64,000 bases of DNA from Palsa-504 sp963769715 (GCA_963769715.1 CAVYNE010000002.1:1-64000), one strand, 5' to 3'; positions 26,316-35,016 are shown, numbered from the stretch's first letter. Program-made: numbers and translations. The notes: generated from the sequence alone by a model not told the origin.

Positions 26316-27380
26316 ATGACGACGGAGCACGCTGTCGCCAGCCCCCACACGGGTGCAAGCCCTCACACGGGCGCCACGCCGCGCACCCGGCGGCTGAAGA
26401 CCTGGACCGCGTTCGGAGACTTGGGCCGACGGCCCAGCGAATACGAGATCCTCACCCACGGGCTTAACCACACTACCGGGCAGCCCGCGCTCGAGCTCGG
26501 GCCCGACGTGCACGGTAACCGCTGGCTTCGGGAGCACCGGGACGCGATGGGCCTGAAGGTCGGCGACTGGAATACCTTCCGTGACCCGGACGCGGTGACC
26601 TACGGCGGCTACGTCGTCATGCAGGACGACCAGGAGACTTACGTCGAAGGACTGCTCGAGCGGTTCGACAGGGAGGACCACGACGCGGGCCTGCCCGATG
26701 AGGCGCTGGATTTCCTCGCCCTCACGGTAACCCCGTGCCGGTACCTGGCGCACGCCGAGCAGATGCTGTCCGCCTACGTACAGCAGCTCGCCCCGGCCAG
26801 CTATGTCGCCACCACTGCGACGTTCCAGACCGCCGACCAGCTACGGCGCGTGCAGCTCATCGCCTATCGCACGACGCAGCTACGGCTGGCCTTCCCGCAG
26901 CGGACATTCGGCACCGGGGAGCGGGCCACATGGGAGAGGAATCCCGCGTGGCAGCCGATTCGTGACGCCGTGGAGCATGCGCTGGTGGAGTTCGACTGGG
27001 ACCGCGCGGTGGTAGCCACCCAGCTTGTCGTCAAGCCCATCGCCGACCTGCTCTTCCTCCAGCAGCTTGGTCATGAGCTCGCTGCGGCCGGAGCGGCGCT
27101 GGACGGCCTGCTCGCGGAGAATCTGTGGCGGGACGCGCAGCGATCACGCCGGTGGACAGATGCGCTGCTCGGCTTCCTCGCGGCGGCCGATCCTGCGAAC
27201 GTGGGCGTGCTCCAGGGCTACCTGCGGGAATGGGCAGGTCGGGGACACGCGATGGTGGCCGCCGGCAGCAGCCTACTGGCCCAGGGCGGCAGCCGGTCAA
27301 GCACCCAGATCGCCGATGCCGTGACGGAAGGCTGGCAGGAACTGCTTGAGCCCGTCGGCCTGACGGTAGACCCGGCATGA
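26316..27380 (+). CDS. isoE: IsoE, hydroxylase beta subunit
   Basis: This 354-residue TmoE-like subunit has the ferritin-like fold but no diiron site. Motifs include TWTAFGDLGRRPSEYEILTHGLNH, FRDPDAVTYGGYV, FLALTVTPCRYLAHAEQM and YVATTATFQTADQLRRVQLIAYR. The first 20 residues contain a short SPHTGA repeat not seen in homologues I know. AAAGGAGA lies upstream of ATG 26316; the stop overlaps isoF by ATGA. Confidence 0.92.
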   Translation: MTTEHAVASPHTGASPHTGATPRTRRLKTWTAFGDLGRRPSEYEILTHGLNHTTGQPALELGPDVHGNRWLREHRDAMGLKVGDWNTFRDPDAVTYGGYVVMQDDQETYVEGLLERFDREDHDAGLPDEALDFLALTVTPCRYLAHAEQMLSAYVQQLAPASYVATTATFQTADQLRRVQLIAYRTTQLRLAFPQRTFGTGERATWERNPAWQPIRDAVEHALVEFDWDRAVVATQLVVKPIADLLFLQQLGHELAAAGAALDGLLAENLWRDAQRSRRWTDALLGFLAAADPANVGVLQGYLREWAGRGHAMVAAGSSLLAQGGSRSSTQIADAVTEGWQELLEPVGLTVDPA

Positions 27381-28486
27381 ACCGCGGCCCGGCGCAGACC
27401 CGGGCACCGTCCCAGCCGGACGGCGCGCGGGCTGCGCCGGGCTATGCCATCACCGTGACTGACCCGGACAACGAAGCCGCGTTCGGCTGCTTGCCAGGCG
27501 AGACAGTGCTGTTCGCCGGGCAGGCGGCGGGCTGGGATCTGCCCTACGAATGCGCAGGCGGCGGGTGCGGGACATGCCGGGCCCAGCTGCTCTCCGGGGA
27601 GGTCACCAGCTTCTGGCCAGACGCCACTGGCCTGACCGAACGGGACCGCAGGCGCGGTAACCGCATCTTGCTCTGCCAGTCACGACCCGCCTCAGCCTGC
27701 ACACTTCGCAGCCGGGCGCCGCTGCGCCGCCTGGCCGAGGAGATGCCACGCCCAGGACGGCATGAGTCCCGGGTCACGGGAATCGACCTGCTGACCCCGG
27801 ACATGATGATCCTGGAGGTGGACTGCGGCCAGCCCGTGCCCTACCTGGCCGGCCAGTTCGTCATCCTGGAGATGCCAGACGGCACGCGCCGTCCATACTC
27901 CATGTCGGGACGAGCCGGGCCTGGGTCCGCCCGGCTGGAGCTGCTCGTCAGGAGCAAGCCAGGCGGTGCGGCCAGCCGATGGCTGTTCCAGCGGCTGGCC
28001 GTGGGCAGCCGACTGACCGTCGAAGGCCCTTACGGCCGGGCCCACGCCCAATCCCCTGCGGGCCGGCCCGTGGTGTGCGTCGCCGGGGGCAGCGGCCTCG
28101 GCCAGGTCCTCACGATCGCCGAGCATTGCCTGGCGCAGGATGCCACCCGGCCGCTGTCGTTCTACTACGGCGCCCGCAGCGTCGCCGACCTGGTACTGCC
28201 GGAGCGTTTCTGCGCCCTGCGCGGCCGCGGCGCCGCCGTCATCGCGGTGGCGGAGATTACCAGAGCTGGGACTGGCGGAGGCGGGAAACCGGGCCCGGAC
28301 CCAGCCTGGGGACCAGTCAGGGCCGGCCTAGTTGTTAACGCGGTCGCCGCCGACCACGGTGACCTGACCGGCCACGATCTCTACATCGCGGGGCCAGCCG
28401 CCATGGTCGACGCCCTGCTCGCCGCGCTGGTCCGGACGGGACGCGCAGCAGCCGACCGAGTCTTCTTCGACCGTTTCTGGACGTGA
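27377..28486 (+). CDS. isoF: IsoF, NADH-dependent monooxygenase reductase
   Basis: The protein has 369 residues. An N-terminal plant-type 2Fe-2S domain uses C59, C64, C67 (ECAGGGCGTC) and C100. The FAD domain carries RRPYSMSG (about 171-178), and the NAD domain carries VVCVAGGSGLGQVL. It feeds electrons from NADH to the Rieske protein IsoC. The domain order (ferredoxin first) is that of TmoF-type reductases and opposite to PaaE in the same window. It is coupled at both ends (ATGA with isoE; 4-base overlap with the next gene). Confidence 0.93.
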   Translation: MNRGPAQTRAPSQPDGARAAPGYAITVTDPDNEAAFGCLPGETVLFAGQAAGWDLPYECAGGGCGTCRAQLLSGEVTSFWPDATGLTERDRRRGNRILLCQSRPASACTLRSRAPLRRLAEEMPRPGRHESRVTGIDLLTPDMMILEVDCGQPVPYLAGQFVILEMPDGTRRPYSMSGRAGPGSARLELLVRSKPGGAASRWLFQRLAVGSRLTVEGPYGRAHAQSPAGRPVVCVAGGSGLGQVLTIAEHCLAQDATRPLSFYYGARSVADLVLPERFCALRGRGAAVIAVAEITRAGTGGGGKPGPDPAWGPVRAGLVVNAVAADHGDLTGHDLYIAGPAAMVDALLAALVRTGRAAADRVFFDRFWT

Positions 28487-29922
28487 GAACAATGACTAAC
28501 GCGCATGCCCAGGCAGACACGGCACCGCCAGCCCTGCTGCCGTATGGGGCCTTCATGCCGGACGACGAGCACTTCGGGCGCAATCTCATCGGCGGCCGCT
28601 GGCAGTTCCCGGCCGCACCGTTTGAGTTCGAGATCCGCAATCCCCTGGACAGCACCGTGACCACGGTCGTGCCGCTGTCCAGCCGGTTCGACGTCGCCCG
28701 CGCTGTGGCCGCCGCCCGGGCGGCAACCCGGGCATGGCGTGCCGACGCCGATATGCGCCGTAGTCTGCTGGCCCAACTCGTAGATCAGATGGATCTCCTG
28801 ACCAGGCCACTAGCTCAGCTCCAGTCGCTGGAGACCGGCCTGGCCCCAGCCGACTCCGGCGCCGCCGTCGCGGCCGTGACCCAGCTGGCCCGCGTCCTGC
28901 TCGCAGCGCGGGCTGACGATGCGAGCGATGAGCCAGCCGACGGGGTGAGCGGGCACATCCTGTCCTGGGGCCTGCCGTTCGCCGAGGTTGCCTGCAGCGT
29001 CCTACCGGACCTGCTGGCCGGGCGGACAGTCGTAGTCAAGCCGTCGCTGCGCGCGCCGATGTCAGCCGTGATGTTCGCTCACCTGGCCACCCAGCTGGGC
29101 TTCCCGCCAGGAGTGATCAACATCGTGCAGGGCACCGGGGTGGACGTTGGGGCGGCGCTCGCCGGTACCCCTGAACTGGCCGCGCTGCATGTCCGCGCCG
29201 GCGACCGTACCCTACGCCAGGCGGCGCGGGCGGCGATGGTCGCCGGCACCCGGCTGCATCCCCTGCGGGCGGGCGGCAACCTTGTCCTCGCCGGGCGCGG
29301 AGCAGACCCGGACCAGGTGGCGGCCGCCGTCACCGAGGCGCTGCGGGTGCACAGCGTCGGCGGCCCGCTGGACCTGCCCTTGCTCTCCGTACAGGCCGAG
29401 GCGGCCGGCCAGGTGGTGGACGCGGTCCTGGCCCGGCTGCCTGGCTGCGGACCCGCCCCGCTACCGACCGAGCCACTGCGCACCCGGGCCGTCAGCCAGG
29501 TCGCCGCGCTCCGGGCCGAGGGAGCACGCGTGCTGCGCGGCGGGATGGTCCCCGACGATGCGGCGCACCGGATGGGCTGGCTAGTGCCGCCGACCGTGGT
29601 CACGGCCGGGGCGATGAGAGGCGGCCCTGGCTCGCACAGCCGGGGCACGTCCGGCGGGGAACCCCTCGGGCCGGTCCTGACCGTTGTCACCTGGCGCTCA
29701 CCCGCTGAAGTAGCCGGCACTTTGCCGCACCCGCGGTACGCAGACGCCGTAGCCTGCGTATGGGGGCTCGATGACGACGAGCTTGCTGCGGCCAGGCTGC
29801 CGCACGCCGTGATCCTCCGGGATGCAACGCCGATGAACGCTCTGCACGACGCGCTTCTCCCGGCCGCCTGGATGGGCGGCCGCGCCATCAGGCCCGACAA
29901 CCCTGGCGACCTGGGATGGTGA
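28483..29922 (+). CDS. Aldehyde-dehydrogenase-fold protein lacking catalytic residues (AldH2-like pseudoenzyme)
   Basis: This 479-residue protein keeps the ALDH scaffold (RNPLDSTVTTVVPLSSRFDVARAV near the N-terminus, GRTVVVKPSLRAPMSA as the cofactor-side strand, LGFPPGVINIVQG, and PLGPVLTV near the C-terminus). The oxyanion Asn position reads SWGLPF (Gly163), the general-base Glu position reads LRAGGN (Arg262), and the nucleophile position GQxC reads GGPL (Leu296). It therefore cannot work as a normal dehydrogenase. It is fully coupled to isoF and gshB by 4- and 7-base overlaps and its frame is intact, so it is probably expressed and retained; a structural or substrate-binding role is possible. 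Additional aldehyde dehydrogenase genes are reported around Rhodococcus iso clusters. Confidence 0.8.
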   Translation: MRTMTNAHAQADTAPPALLPYGAFMPDDEHFGRNLIGGRWQFPAAPFEFEIRNPLDSTVTTVVPLSSRFDVARAVAAARAATRAWRADADMRRSLLAQLVDQMDLLTRPLAQLQSLETGLAPADSGAAVAAVTQLARVLLAARADDASDEPADGVSGHILSWGLPFAEVACSVLPDLLAGRTVVVKPSLRAPMSAVMFAHLATQLGFPPGVINIVQGTGVDVGAALAGTPELAALHVRAGDRTLRQAARAAMVAGTRLHPLRAGGNLVLAGRGADPDQVAAAVTEALRVHSVGGPLDLPLLSVQAEAAGQVVDAVLARLPGCGPAPLPTEPLRTRAVSQVAALRAEGARVLRGGMVPDDAAHRMGWLVPPTVVTAGAMRGGPGSHSRGTSGGEPLGPVLTVVTWRSPAEVAGTLPHPRYADAVACVWGLDDDELAAARLPHAVILRDATPMNALHDALLPAAWMGGRAIRPDNPGDLGW

Positions 29923-30914
29923 AACCGATGCTCACCATCGTCATCATCGCCGACCCGATTCCCGCCCTGCTGCCCGCCCACGACACCAGCGTCGCTCTCA
30001 TGGAGGCCGCCCAGCGGCGCGGGCACCGCATCCTGGTGACCACGGTGGCAGGCCTGTCCGTCCGGGATAGCCGGGCCCAGGCCCGCTGCCAGTCGCTGCA
30101 GGTCAACCCGGCGCGCCTGGTTGATGGCCGCTGGCTGGCACCGGCGGACTGGTGGCGAGCCGGGCCGGCGGAGGACATCGTCCTAGACTGCGCCGACGCG
30201 GTACTGATGCGCACCGACCCGCCCGTCGATGACATGTACCTGCGCGCCACCTACCTGCTCAACTATGTCGATCCCCGGCACACTCTGCTGATCAACGCCC
30301 CGAGGGGACTGCGCGAAGCAAACGAGAAGCTGTTCACGCTCCGCTTCGCAGAGCTCATCCCCGATACGCTAGTCAGTGCCGACCTGCGGGAACTTGCCGC
30401 CACCGTGAGCGAGTGGGAACAGGCCGTGCTCAAGCCGACGGACGCGATGGGCGGCCGCGGCATCCTCCTACTGCGCCCCGGCGACCTGAACCTTCACTCC
30501 GCGCTGGAGATCTCCACGGACCGGGGCCGCCGCCAGGTGATCCTCCAGCGCTGGGTGCCCGCCGTCGCTGACGGCGACCGGCGCGTCATCGTCCTCGACG
30601 GCGAACCCGTAGGTGTGATCCGCAGGGTAGCGGTGGCCGGCGAGTTCCGCTGCAACATGGCGGCCGGGGCCGCCGTGGTCGCCGACAGCGTCGGCACACG
30701 GGACAAGGAAATCTGCGACATCCTGCGACCAGAACTCACCCGGCTGGGCATCGTCCTGGCCGGCATCGACGTAATCGGCGACCATCTCACCGAGATCAAC
30801 GTCACCAGCCCCACCGGGGTCCGCGAGATCGACGCCAGCTGCGGCAGCAGCCTCGCCGAGCTCATCATCGAGCACATCGAGACGCGGTGCCGCGGCCTCG
30901 GGGCGAACCGCTAA
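29916..30914 (+). CDS. gshB: Glutathione synthetase
   Basis: This 332-residue protein has the prokaryotic GshB/ATP-grasp layout: N-terminal domain with VLMRTDPPVDDMYLRATYLL, NAPRGLREANEKL (substrate contact), then ATP-grasp motifs VLKPTDAMGGRGILLL, GDRRVIVLDGEPVG and INVTSPTGVREID (metal-binding Asn/Glu). It adds glycine to gamma-glutamylcysteine. Glutathione is unusual in actinomycetes, so its coupling to the iso operon strongly supports a glutathione-dependent isoprene route. It starts 7 bases inside the upstream gene and ends convergent with, and 4 bases into, the FadB-like gene. Confidence 0.93.
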   Translation: MVKPMLTIVIIADPIPALLPAHDTSVALMEAAQRRGHRILVTTVAGLSVRDSRAQARCQSLQVNPARLVDGRWLAPADWWRAGPAEDIVLDCADAVLMRTDPPVDDMYLRATYLLNYVDPRHTLLINAPRGLREANEKLFTLRFAELIPDTLVSADLRELAATVSEWEQAVLKPTDAMGGRGILLLRPGDLNLHSALEISTDRGRRQVILQRWVPAVADGDRRVIVLDGEPVGVIRRVAVAGEFRCNMAAGAAVVADSVGTRDKEICDILRPELTRLGIVLAGIDVIGDHLTEINVTSPTGVREIDASCGSSLAELIIEHIETRCRGLGANR

Positions 30915-33085
30915 GGGCGGAACCGGGTGCCGGTTACCTTCTCGGAGATCCCGGTGCGGTCCAGGTAGGGCGTGATCCCGCCGAGGTGGAAGGGCCAGCC
31001 GGCCCCCAGGATCATGCACAGGTCGATGTCTTCGGGAGCCGCGACGACGCCCTCGTCGAGCATCAGCCTGATCTCCTCGGCCAGCGCCTCCAGGGCGCGC
31101 TCGCGGACTTCCCCGGCAGTCGACGGGCGGTCACCGCCGGCCATGGCCTCGCGGGGGGGTCCAGGGGGGTCGTCCCTCCGGGCCAGCAGGGCCGCCACCG
31201 ACTCATCGACGGTGAAGTCCGGCCGGTAGACCGTCGTCTGGCCCGCTGCCACCAGGGCCCGCAGCTTCGGCGACACCTTGAACCGGTCGGGGTAGGCCGC
31301 GGCCAGCGTCTCCCCCACGTGCAGCGCGACCGCCGGGCCGACCAGCTGGAGCAGGAAGAACGGGGACATGGGCAGGCCGAGCGGGTCGGGAGCGTGCTCG
31401 GCCACCTCGAGCGGCGTGCCCTCGTCGACGCAGCCGATGATCTCGCCGAGGAACCTGGTCAGCAGGCGGTTCACCACGAAGGCCGGCGCGTCCTTGACCA
31501 GCACGCAGTTCTTCTTCAGCGCCTTGCCGACGGCCAGCGCCGTGGCCAGCGTCGCATCGTCGGTATGAGCGGCGCCGTGCTGGCCGATACGGGCCACCTC
31601 GACCAGCGGCATCATGGCCACCGGGTTGAAGAAGTGGAACCCCACAAGGCGCGAAGGATGCGCCAACACGGCACCCATCTCGGTCACAGACAGCGAGGAC
31701 GTGTTGGTGGCCAGCACGCAGTCCGGCCGGACCACCGCCTCGACCTCGGCGAACACCCGCTGCTTGACCGCGATCTCCTCGAACACGGCCTCGATCACGA
31801 AGTCGGCGTCCGCGAACGCGTCCTTGGTCAGCGACCCGGTCACCAGCGCGGTCAGCCGCGCGGCGACGCCGGCGCTGATCCGGCCGCGGTCACGGAGCTT
31901 GGCCACCTCGGCCCGCGCATGGCCCACCCCGGCGTCAAGCCGCGCCTGGTCCAGGTCGGTCAGCACGACCGGTACCTCGAGCCGCCGCGCGAACAGCAGC
32001 GCGATCTGCGCGGCCATCAGCCCGGCACCCACCACACCGACCTTGGTGACAGGCCGGGCCAGTGACGCGTCCGGGGCCCCCACGGCCTTGCGGGCCCGCT
32101 TTTGGGTCAGGTCGAAGGCATAAAGCCCGGACTGCAGTTCCTCGCTGAGGAGCAGGTCCGCGAGCCCTTCGTCTTCGGCGGCGAACCCTTCGTCGCGGCT
32201 CCGGCCGCCGGCTGCGGCCACCAGGTCGATGGCCCGGTAGGGAGCCGGGGCGGCGCCGTGCAGCTTGCCGTCGGCGAAGAACCGCGCGCCGGCGACGGCA
32301 GCGTCCCAGTCCTGGTCCACCGGGGCCCTGGTGAGCGAGACCGCGCCGGTCAGCACCTGGCCCGCCCAGCGGAGCGATTCGGCCAGGAAGTCGGCGGGCT
32401 CGAACATCGCGTCGGCGATCCCGAGCGCATGAGCCTTCGACCCGTTCAGCATGCGGTTCTGGCTGAGCGGGTTCTCGACGATGACCTTCAGCGCGCCTGC
32501 CGGGCCGATGAGGTGCGTCAGCAGGTAGGTGCCGCCCCAGCCGGGCAGCAGGCCCAGGAAGCACTCGGGGAACGCGACCGCGGTCACGCCCGAGGAGATC
32601 GTGCGGTACGAGCAGTGCAGCGCGAGCTCGAGGCCGCCGCCGAGCGCCGCGCCGTTGACGAACGCGAACGACGGCACGCCGAGCTCGCCGAACCGCCGGA
32701 ACACCGCGTGCCCGAGCCTGCCGATGGCCAGCGCCTGGTCTCGCGAGCCGACCAGCGCGGCCCCGGTCAGGTCCGCGCCGGCGGCGAAGATGAACGGCTT
32801 GCCGGTGACGCCGACCGCGTCGATACGCTGTTCCCCGGCCTCCGGCGTGGCCCGGGCCGCCACCGAATCGAGCGCGTCGCGCAGCGAGATCAGCCCGGCC
32901 GGGCCGAACGTGTTCGGCCGGGTGTGATCGTGCCCGTTGTCCAGCGTGATGAGCGCCATCGTGCCCGCCCCGTAGGGCAATTCCACGTCGCGGACCAGAG
33001 CCCGGGTGACCACTTCACCGGGAAACAGTGAGGTGATGAGGGATTCGTCAAGACCCACCTCGTTCGGGCCAATGTTTTCAGGCAT
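30911..33085 (-). CDS. FadB/FadJ-like enoyl-CoA hydratase / 3-hydroxyacyl-CoA dehydrogenase
   Basis: This 724-residue two-function beta-oxidation enzyme has an N-terminal crotonase domain with NGAALGGGLELALHC and AFPECFLGLLPGWGG holding the two catalytic Glu residues. The central NAD domain starts VGVVGAGLMAAQIALLFARR and contains TNTSSLSVTEM and GFHFFNPVAMMPLVE (His of the dehydrogenase). Two C-terminal 3HCDH domains follow. Together with the thiolase it would run a beta-oxidation cycle. Its start overlaps the thiolase stop by 8 bases. It converges on gshB, so it could process CoA thioesters from isoprene or phenylacetate, though a general fatty-acid role is equally possible. Confidence 0.9.
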   Translation of the reverse strand: MPENIGPNEVGLDESLITSLFPGEVVTRALVRDVELPYGAGTMALITLDNGHDHTRPNTFGPAGLISLRDALDSVAARATPEAGEQRIDAVGVTGKPFIFAAGADLTGAALVGSRDQALAIGRLGHAVFRRFGELGVPSFAFVNGAALGGGLELALHCSYRTISSGVTAVAFPECFLGLLPGWGGTYLLTHLIGPAGALKVIVENPLSQNRMLNGSKAHALGIADAMFEPADFLAESLRWAGQVLTGAVSLTRAPVDQDWDAAVAGARFFADGKLHGAAPAPYRAIDLVAAAGGRSRDEGFAAEDEGLADLLLSEELQSGLYAFDLTQKRARKAVGAPDASLARPVTKVGVVGAGLMAAQIALLFARRLEVPVVLTDLDQARLDAGVGHARAEVAKLRDRGRISAGVAARLTALVTGSLTKDAFADADFVIEAVFEEIAVKQRVFAEVEAVVRPDCVLATNTSSLSVTEMGAVLAHPSRLVGFHFFNPVAMMPLVEVARIGQHGAAHTDDATLATALAVGKALKKNCVLVKDAPAFVVNRLLTRFLGEIIGCVDEGTPLEVAEHAPDPLGLPMSPFFLLQLVGPAVALHVGETLAAAYPDRFKVSPKLRALVAAGQTTVYRPDFTVDESVAALLARRDDPPGPPREAMAGGDRPSTAGEVRERALEALAEEIRLMLDEGVVAAPEDIDLCMILGAGWPFHLGGITPYLDRTGISEKVTGTRFRP

Positions 33086-34268
33086 TGAGGTTCTCCCACA
33101 GGACGGTGCCGCCCATGCCCATCCCGACGCACATCGTGGTCAGGCCGTAGCGGACGCCGGGCTGCCCGGCGAACTGCCGGGCCAGCTGGATCATCAGCCG
33201 CACGCCCGAACTGGCGAGCGGGTGGCCGAGCGCGATCGCGCCACCCCACGGGTTCACCCGCGGGTCATCGTCGGCGATCTTGAAGTGGTCGAGGAAGGCG
33301 AGCACCTGGACCGCGAACGCCTCGTTGATCTCGATCAGGCCGATGTCATCAATGGTCAGGTCGTTGCGGGCCAGCACGGCCTCGGTGGCGGGCACCGGCC
33401 CGATGCCCATCACCTCCGGGTCCACCCCGGCGAAGCCGAAGTCGACCAGCCGCATCCGGGCGTCCAGGCCCAGCTCGGCGGCGACGTCCTGGGCCGCGAT
33501 GACGCAGCCGGTGGCGCCGTCGTTCAGCCCGGCCGAGTTCCCCGCGGTGACCCGGCCGTGCGGCCGGAACGGCGTCTTCAGCCCGGCCAGCCCGGCCAGC
33601 GTGGTGTCCGGACGCGGCGGCTCGTCGGCGGTGGCCAGCCCCCAGCCGCGCTCGGCGCTGCGTACCGCGACCGGCACCAGGTCAGGCTGGATGCGGCCCG
33701 CCGCGTAAGCCGCGGCGACCTTGCGCTGGCTGGCCAGGGCGTACGCGTCGGCGCGGTCGCGGGTGATGGCCGGGAACCGGTCATGCAGGTTCTCCGCCGT
33801 CGAGCCCATCACCAGCGCCGACGGGTCCACTAGCCGCTCGGAGATGAACCGCGGGTTCGGGTCGACGCCGGAGCCCATCGGGTGGTGCCCCATGTGCTCG
33901 ACGCCGCCCGTGATCGCGGTGTCGGTGGCGCCCAGTGCGATCGACCCGGCGGCCGTGGTCACGGCGGTCATCGCGCCCGCGCACATCCGGTCGATGGCGT
34001 ACCCGGGTACGGATTTCGGCAGCCCGGCCAGCACCGCGGCGCTGCGCCCGATGGTCAGCCCCTGGTCGCCGGTCTGGGTGGTGGCGGCGATAGCCACCTC
34101 ACCGATCCGCTCAGGCGGCAGCGCGGGATTGCGCCGCAGCAGCTCGCGGATCACGCTGACGACCATGTCATCAGCCCTGGTCTCGGCGTACAGGCCGTTC
34201 GGCCCGGCCTTCCCGAACGGGGTTCGGACGCCGTCGACGAAGACGACATCGCGTGCGGTGCGGGGCAC
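33078..34268 (-). CDS. fadA: Acetyl-CoA C-acyltransferase (thiolase)
   Basis: This 396-residue thiolase has a nucleophilic Cys in IDRMCAGAMTAV, catalytic His in GGAIALGHPLASSG, and the second Cys in TTMCVGMGMGG. GTG 34268 is chosen since AGGGAGG lies 6 bases upstream and the protein then begins PRTARDVVFVDGVRTPFG, as usual for the family. It forms an operon with the FadB-like gene downstream. Confidence 0.9.
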   Translation of the reverse strand: MPRTARDVVFVDGVRTPFGKAGPNGLYAETRADDMVVSVIRELLRRNPALPPERIGEVAIAATTQTGDQGLTIGRSAAVLAGLPKSVPGYAIDRMCAGAMTAVTTAAGSIALGATDTAITGGVEHMGHHPMGSGVDPNPRFISERLVDPSALVMGSTAENLHDRFPAITRDRADAYALASQRKVAAAYAAGRIQPDLVPVAVRSAERGWGLATADEPPRPDTTLAGLAGLKTPFRPHGRVTAGNSAGLNDGATGCVIAAQDVAAELGLDARMRLVDFGFAGVDPEVMGIGPVPATEAVLARNDLTIDDIGLIEINEAFAVQVLAFLDHFKIADDDPRVNPWGGAIALGHPLASSGVRLMIQLARQFAGQPGVRYGLTTMCVGMGMGGTVLWENLNA

Positions 34269-34309
34269 GTTCGGCCTCCCTGCGCATAAGGAACGTTGCA
34301 TCGCCTATA

Positions 34310-34323
34310 TTACCCGCCAGTAA
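34310..34323. promoter_or_regulatory. Palindromic operator candidate upstream of the fad operon
   Basis: Read on the minus strand, TTACTGGCGGGTAA has outer arms TTACT/GGTAA with near-perfect dyad symmetry and overlaps a TAATAT -10-like box about 40 bases before the thiolase GTG. TTAC..GTAA palindromes are common targets of actinobacterial TetR-type fatty-acid regulators. Confidence 0.45.
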
Positions 34324-34334
34324 CCAATGGCGCG

Positions 34335-34970
34335 TTACCCGGGGCGGCGGCCTAGGTAGCCGACGAGCCGGTCGCCCGGGCCGGCCTGGGCCGGAACATC
34401 GACCGGGACCGCGAACAGGCCCTCGCGGCCGGTCACGAGCAGCGGCCCCAGCCGGAGCATCCGGGTGGCGAGCACGTCCGGGATGGGGCGGACCCCGCCG
34501 CAGCCAGCCCCCCCGCAGCCAGTCCCCCCGCGGCTAACACGGCCCCGGGCCGCCGACACATCCCAGCCGTGCACCGCGATCTCCACCGCCCCGGTGCAGG
34601 CCACCAGGCCGGCCGGCACCGGCAGGCCGCCCACGGCCACGAAGCGCTCCGGGCCGCCGTAGCTGTAGGCCGCGCACAGAAGCTCAGCCGCCCGGTCCCG
34701 CAGGATTTCGACCGGATCACCGACAGCATGATCCGGCGGGCGCTCCAGGTCCAGGTTCCCGGTGCGGATGGCGGTCTCCAGGTCCGCCATCGAGTCGCTC
34801 AGGTGAGCGAGCAGCAAGCCCAGGTTCCAGTCCGCGCACGGCGTGGGCAGCGCCATCTCCCCCGGCCCGACCAGGGCGCACACGCCGAGCGTGTAGGCGA
34901 TCGCCCCGGCCAGTAGCCCGGTCGCGCCGGATGGCGGATCTGTCACGCCTATATAGACCGGGTCCGGCAC
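34335..34970 (-). CDS. TIGR03086-like / mycothiol-dependent maleylpyruvate-isomerase-fold protein
   Basis: This roughly 211-residue DinB-superfamily protein has PTPCADWNLGLLLAHLSDSM near the N-terminus and GAVEIAVHGWDVSAA in the middle; the His residues of AHL and VHGWD are the usual metal ligands. It may be a thiol-dependent enzyme or a metal-binding protein; the substrate is unknown. A Gly/Cys-rich repeat (GGTGCGGAGCGG) interrupts it near residue 160. GTG 34946 (MTDPPSG) is an alternative start, because TATATA just upstream looks like a -10 box. Confidence 0.7.
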   Translation of the reverse strand: MPDPVYIGVTDPPSGATGLLAGAIAYTLGVCALVGPGEMALPTPCADWNLGLLLAHLSDSMADLETAIRTGNLDLERPPDHAVGDPVEILRDRAAELLCAAYSYGGPERFVAVGGLPVPAGLVACTGAVEIAVHGWDVSAARGRVSRGGTGCGGAGCGGVRPIPDVLATRMLRLGPLLVTGREGLFAVPVDVPAQAGPGDRLVGYLGRRPG

Positions 34971-35016
34971 CGTTTCTCACCGGTGATCAGCTTTCTGGCG
35001 CGCCCGGTCCCGGAAC

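Noticed and set aside
23802..28486. Naming the monooxygenase as toluene monooxygenase (tmoABCDEF)
   Set aside because: Component order is the same, but the linked isoGHIJ, ALDH and glutathione genes point to isoprene; phylogeny would decide.
34440..34560. Short GC-rich tandem repeat in the DinB-like gene as a CRISPR or mobile-element trace
   Set aside because: Only two or three imperfect copies inside a reading frame, with no spacer structure; better seen as a Gly/Cys-rich insertion.
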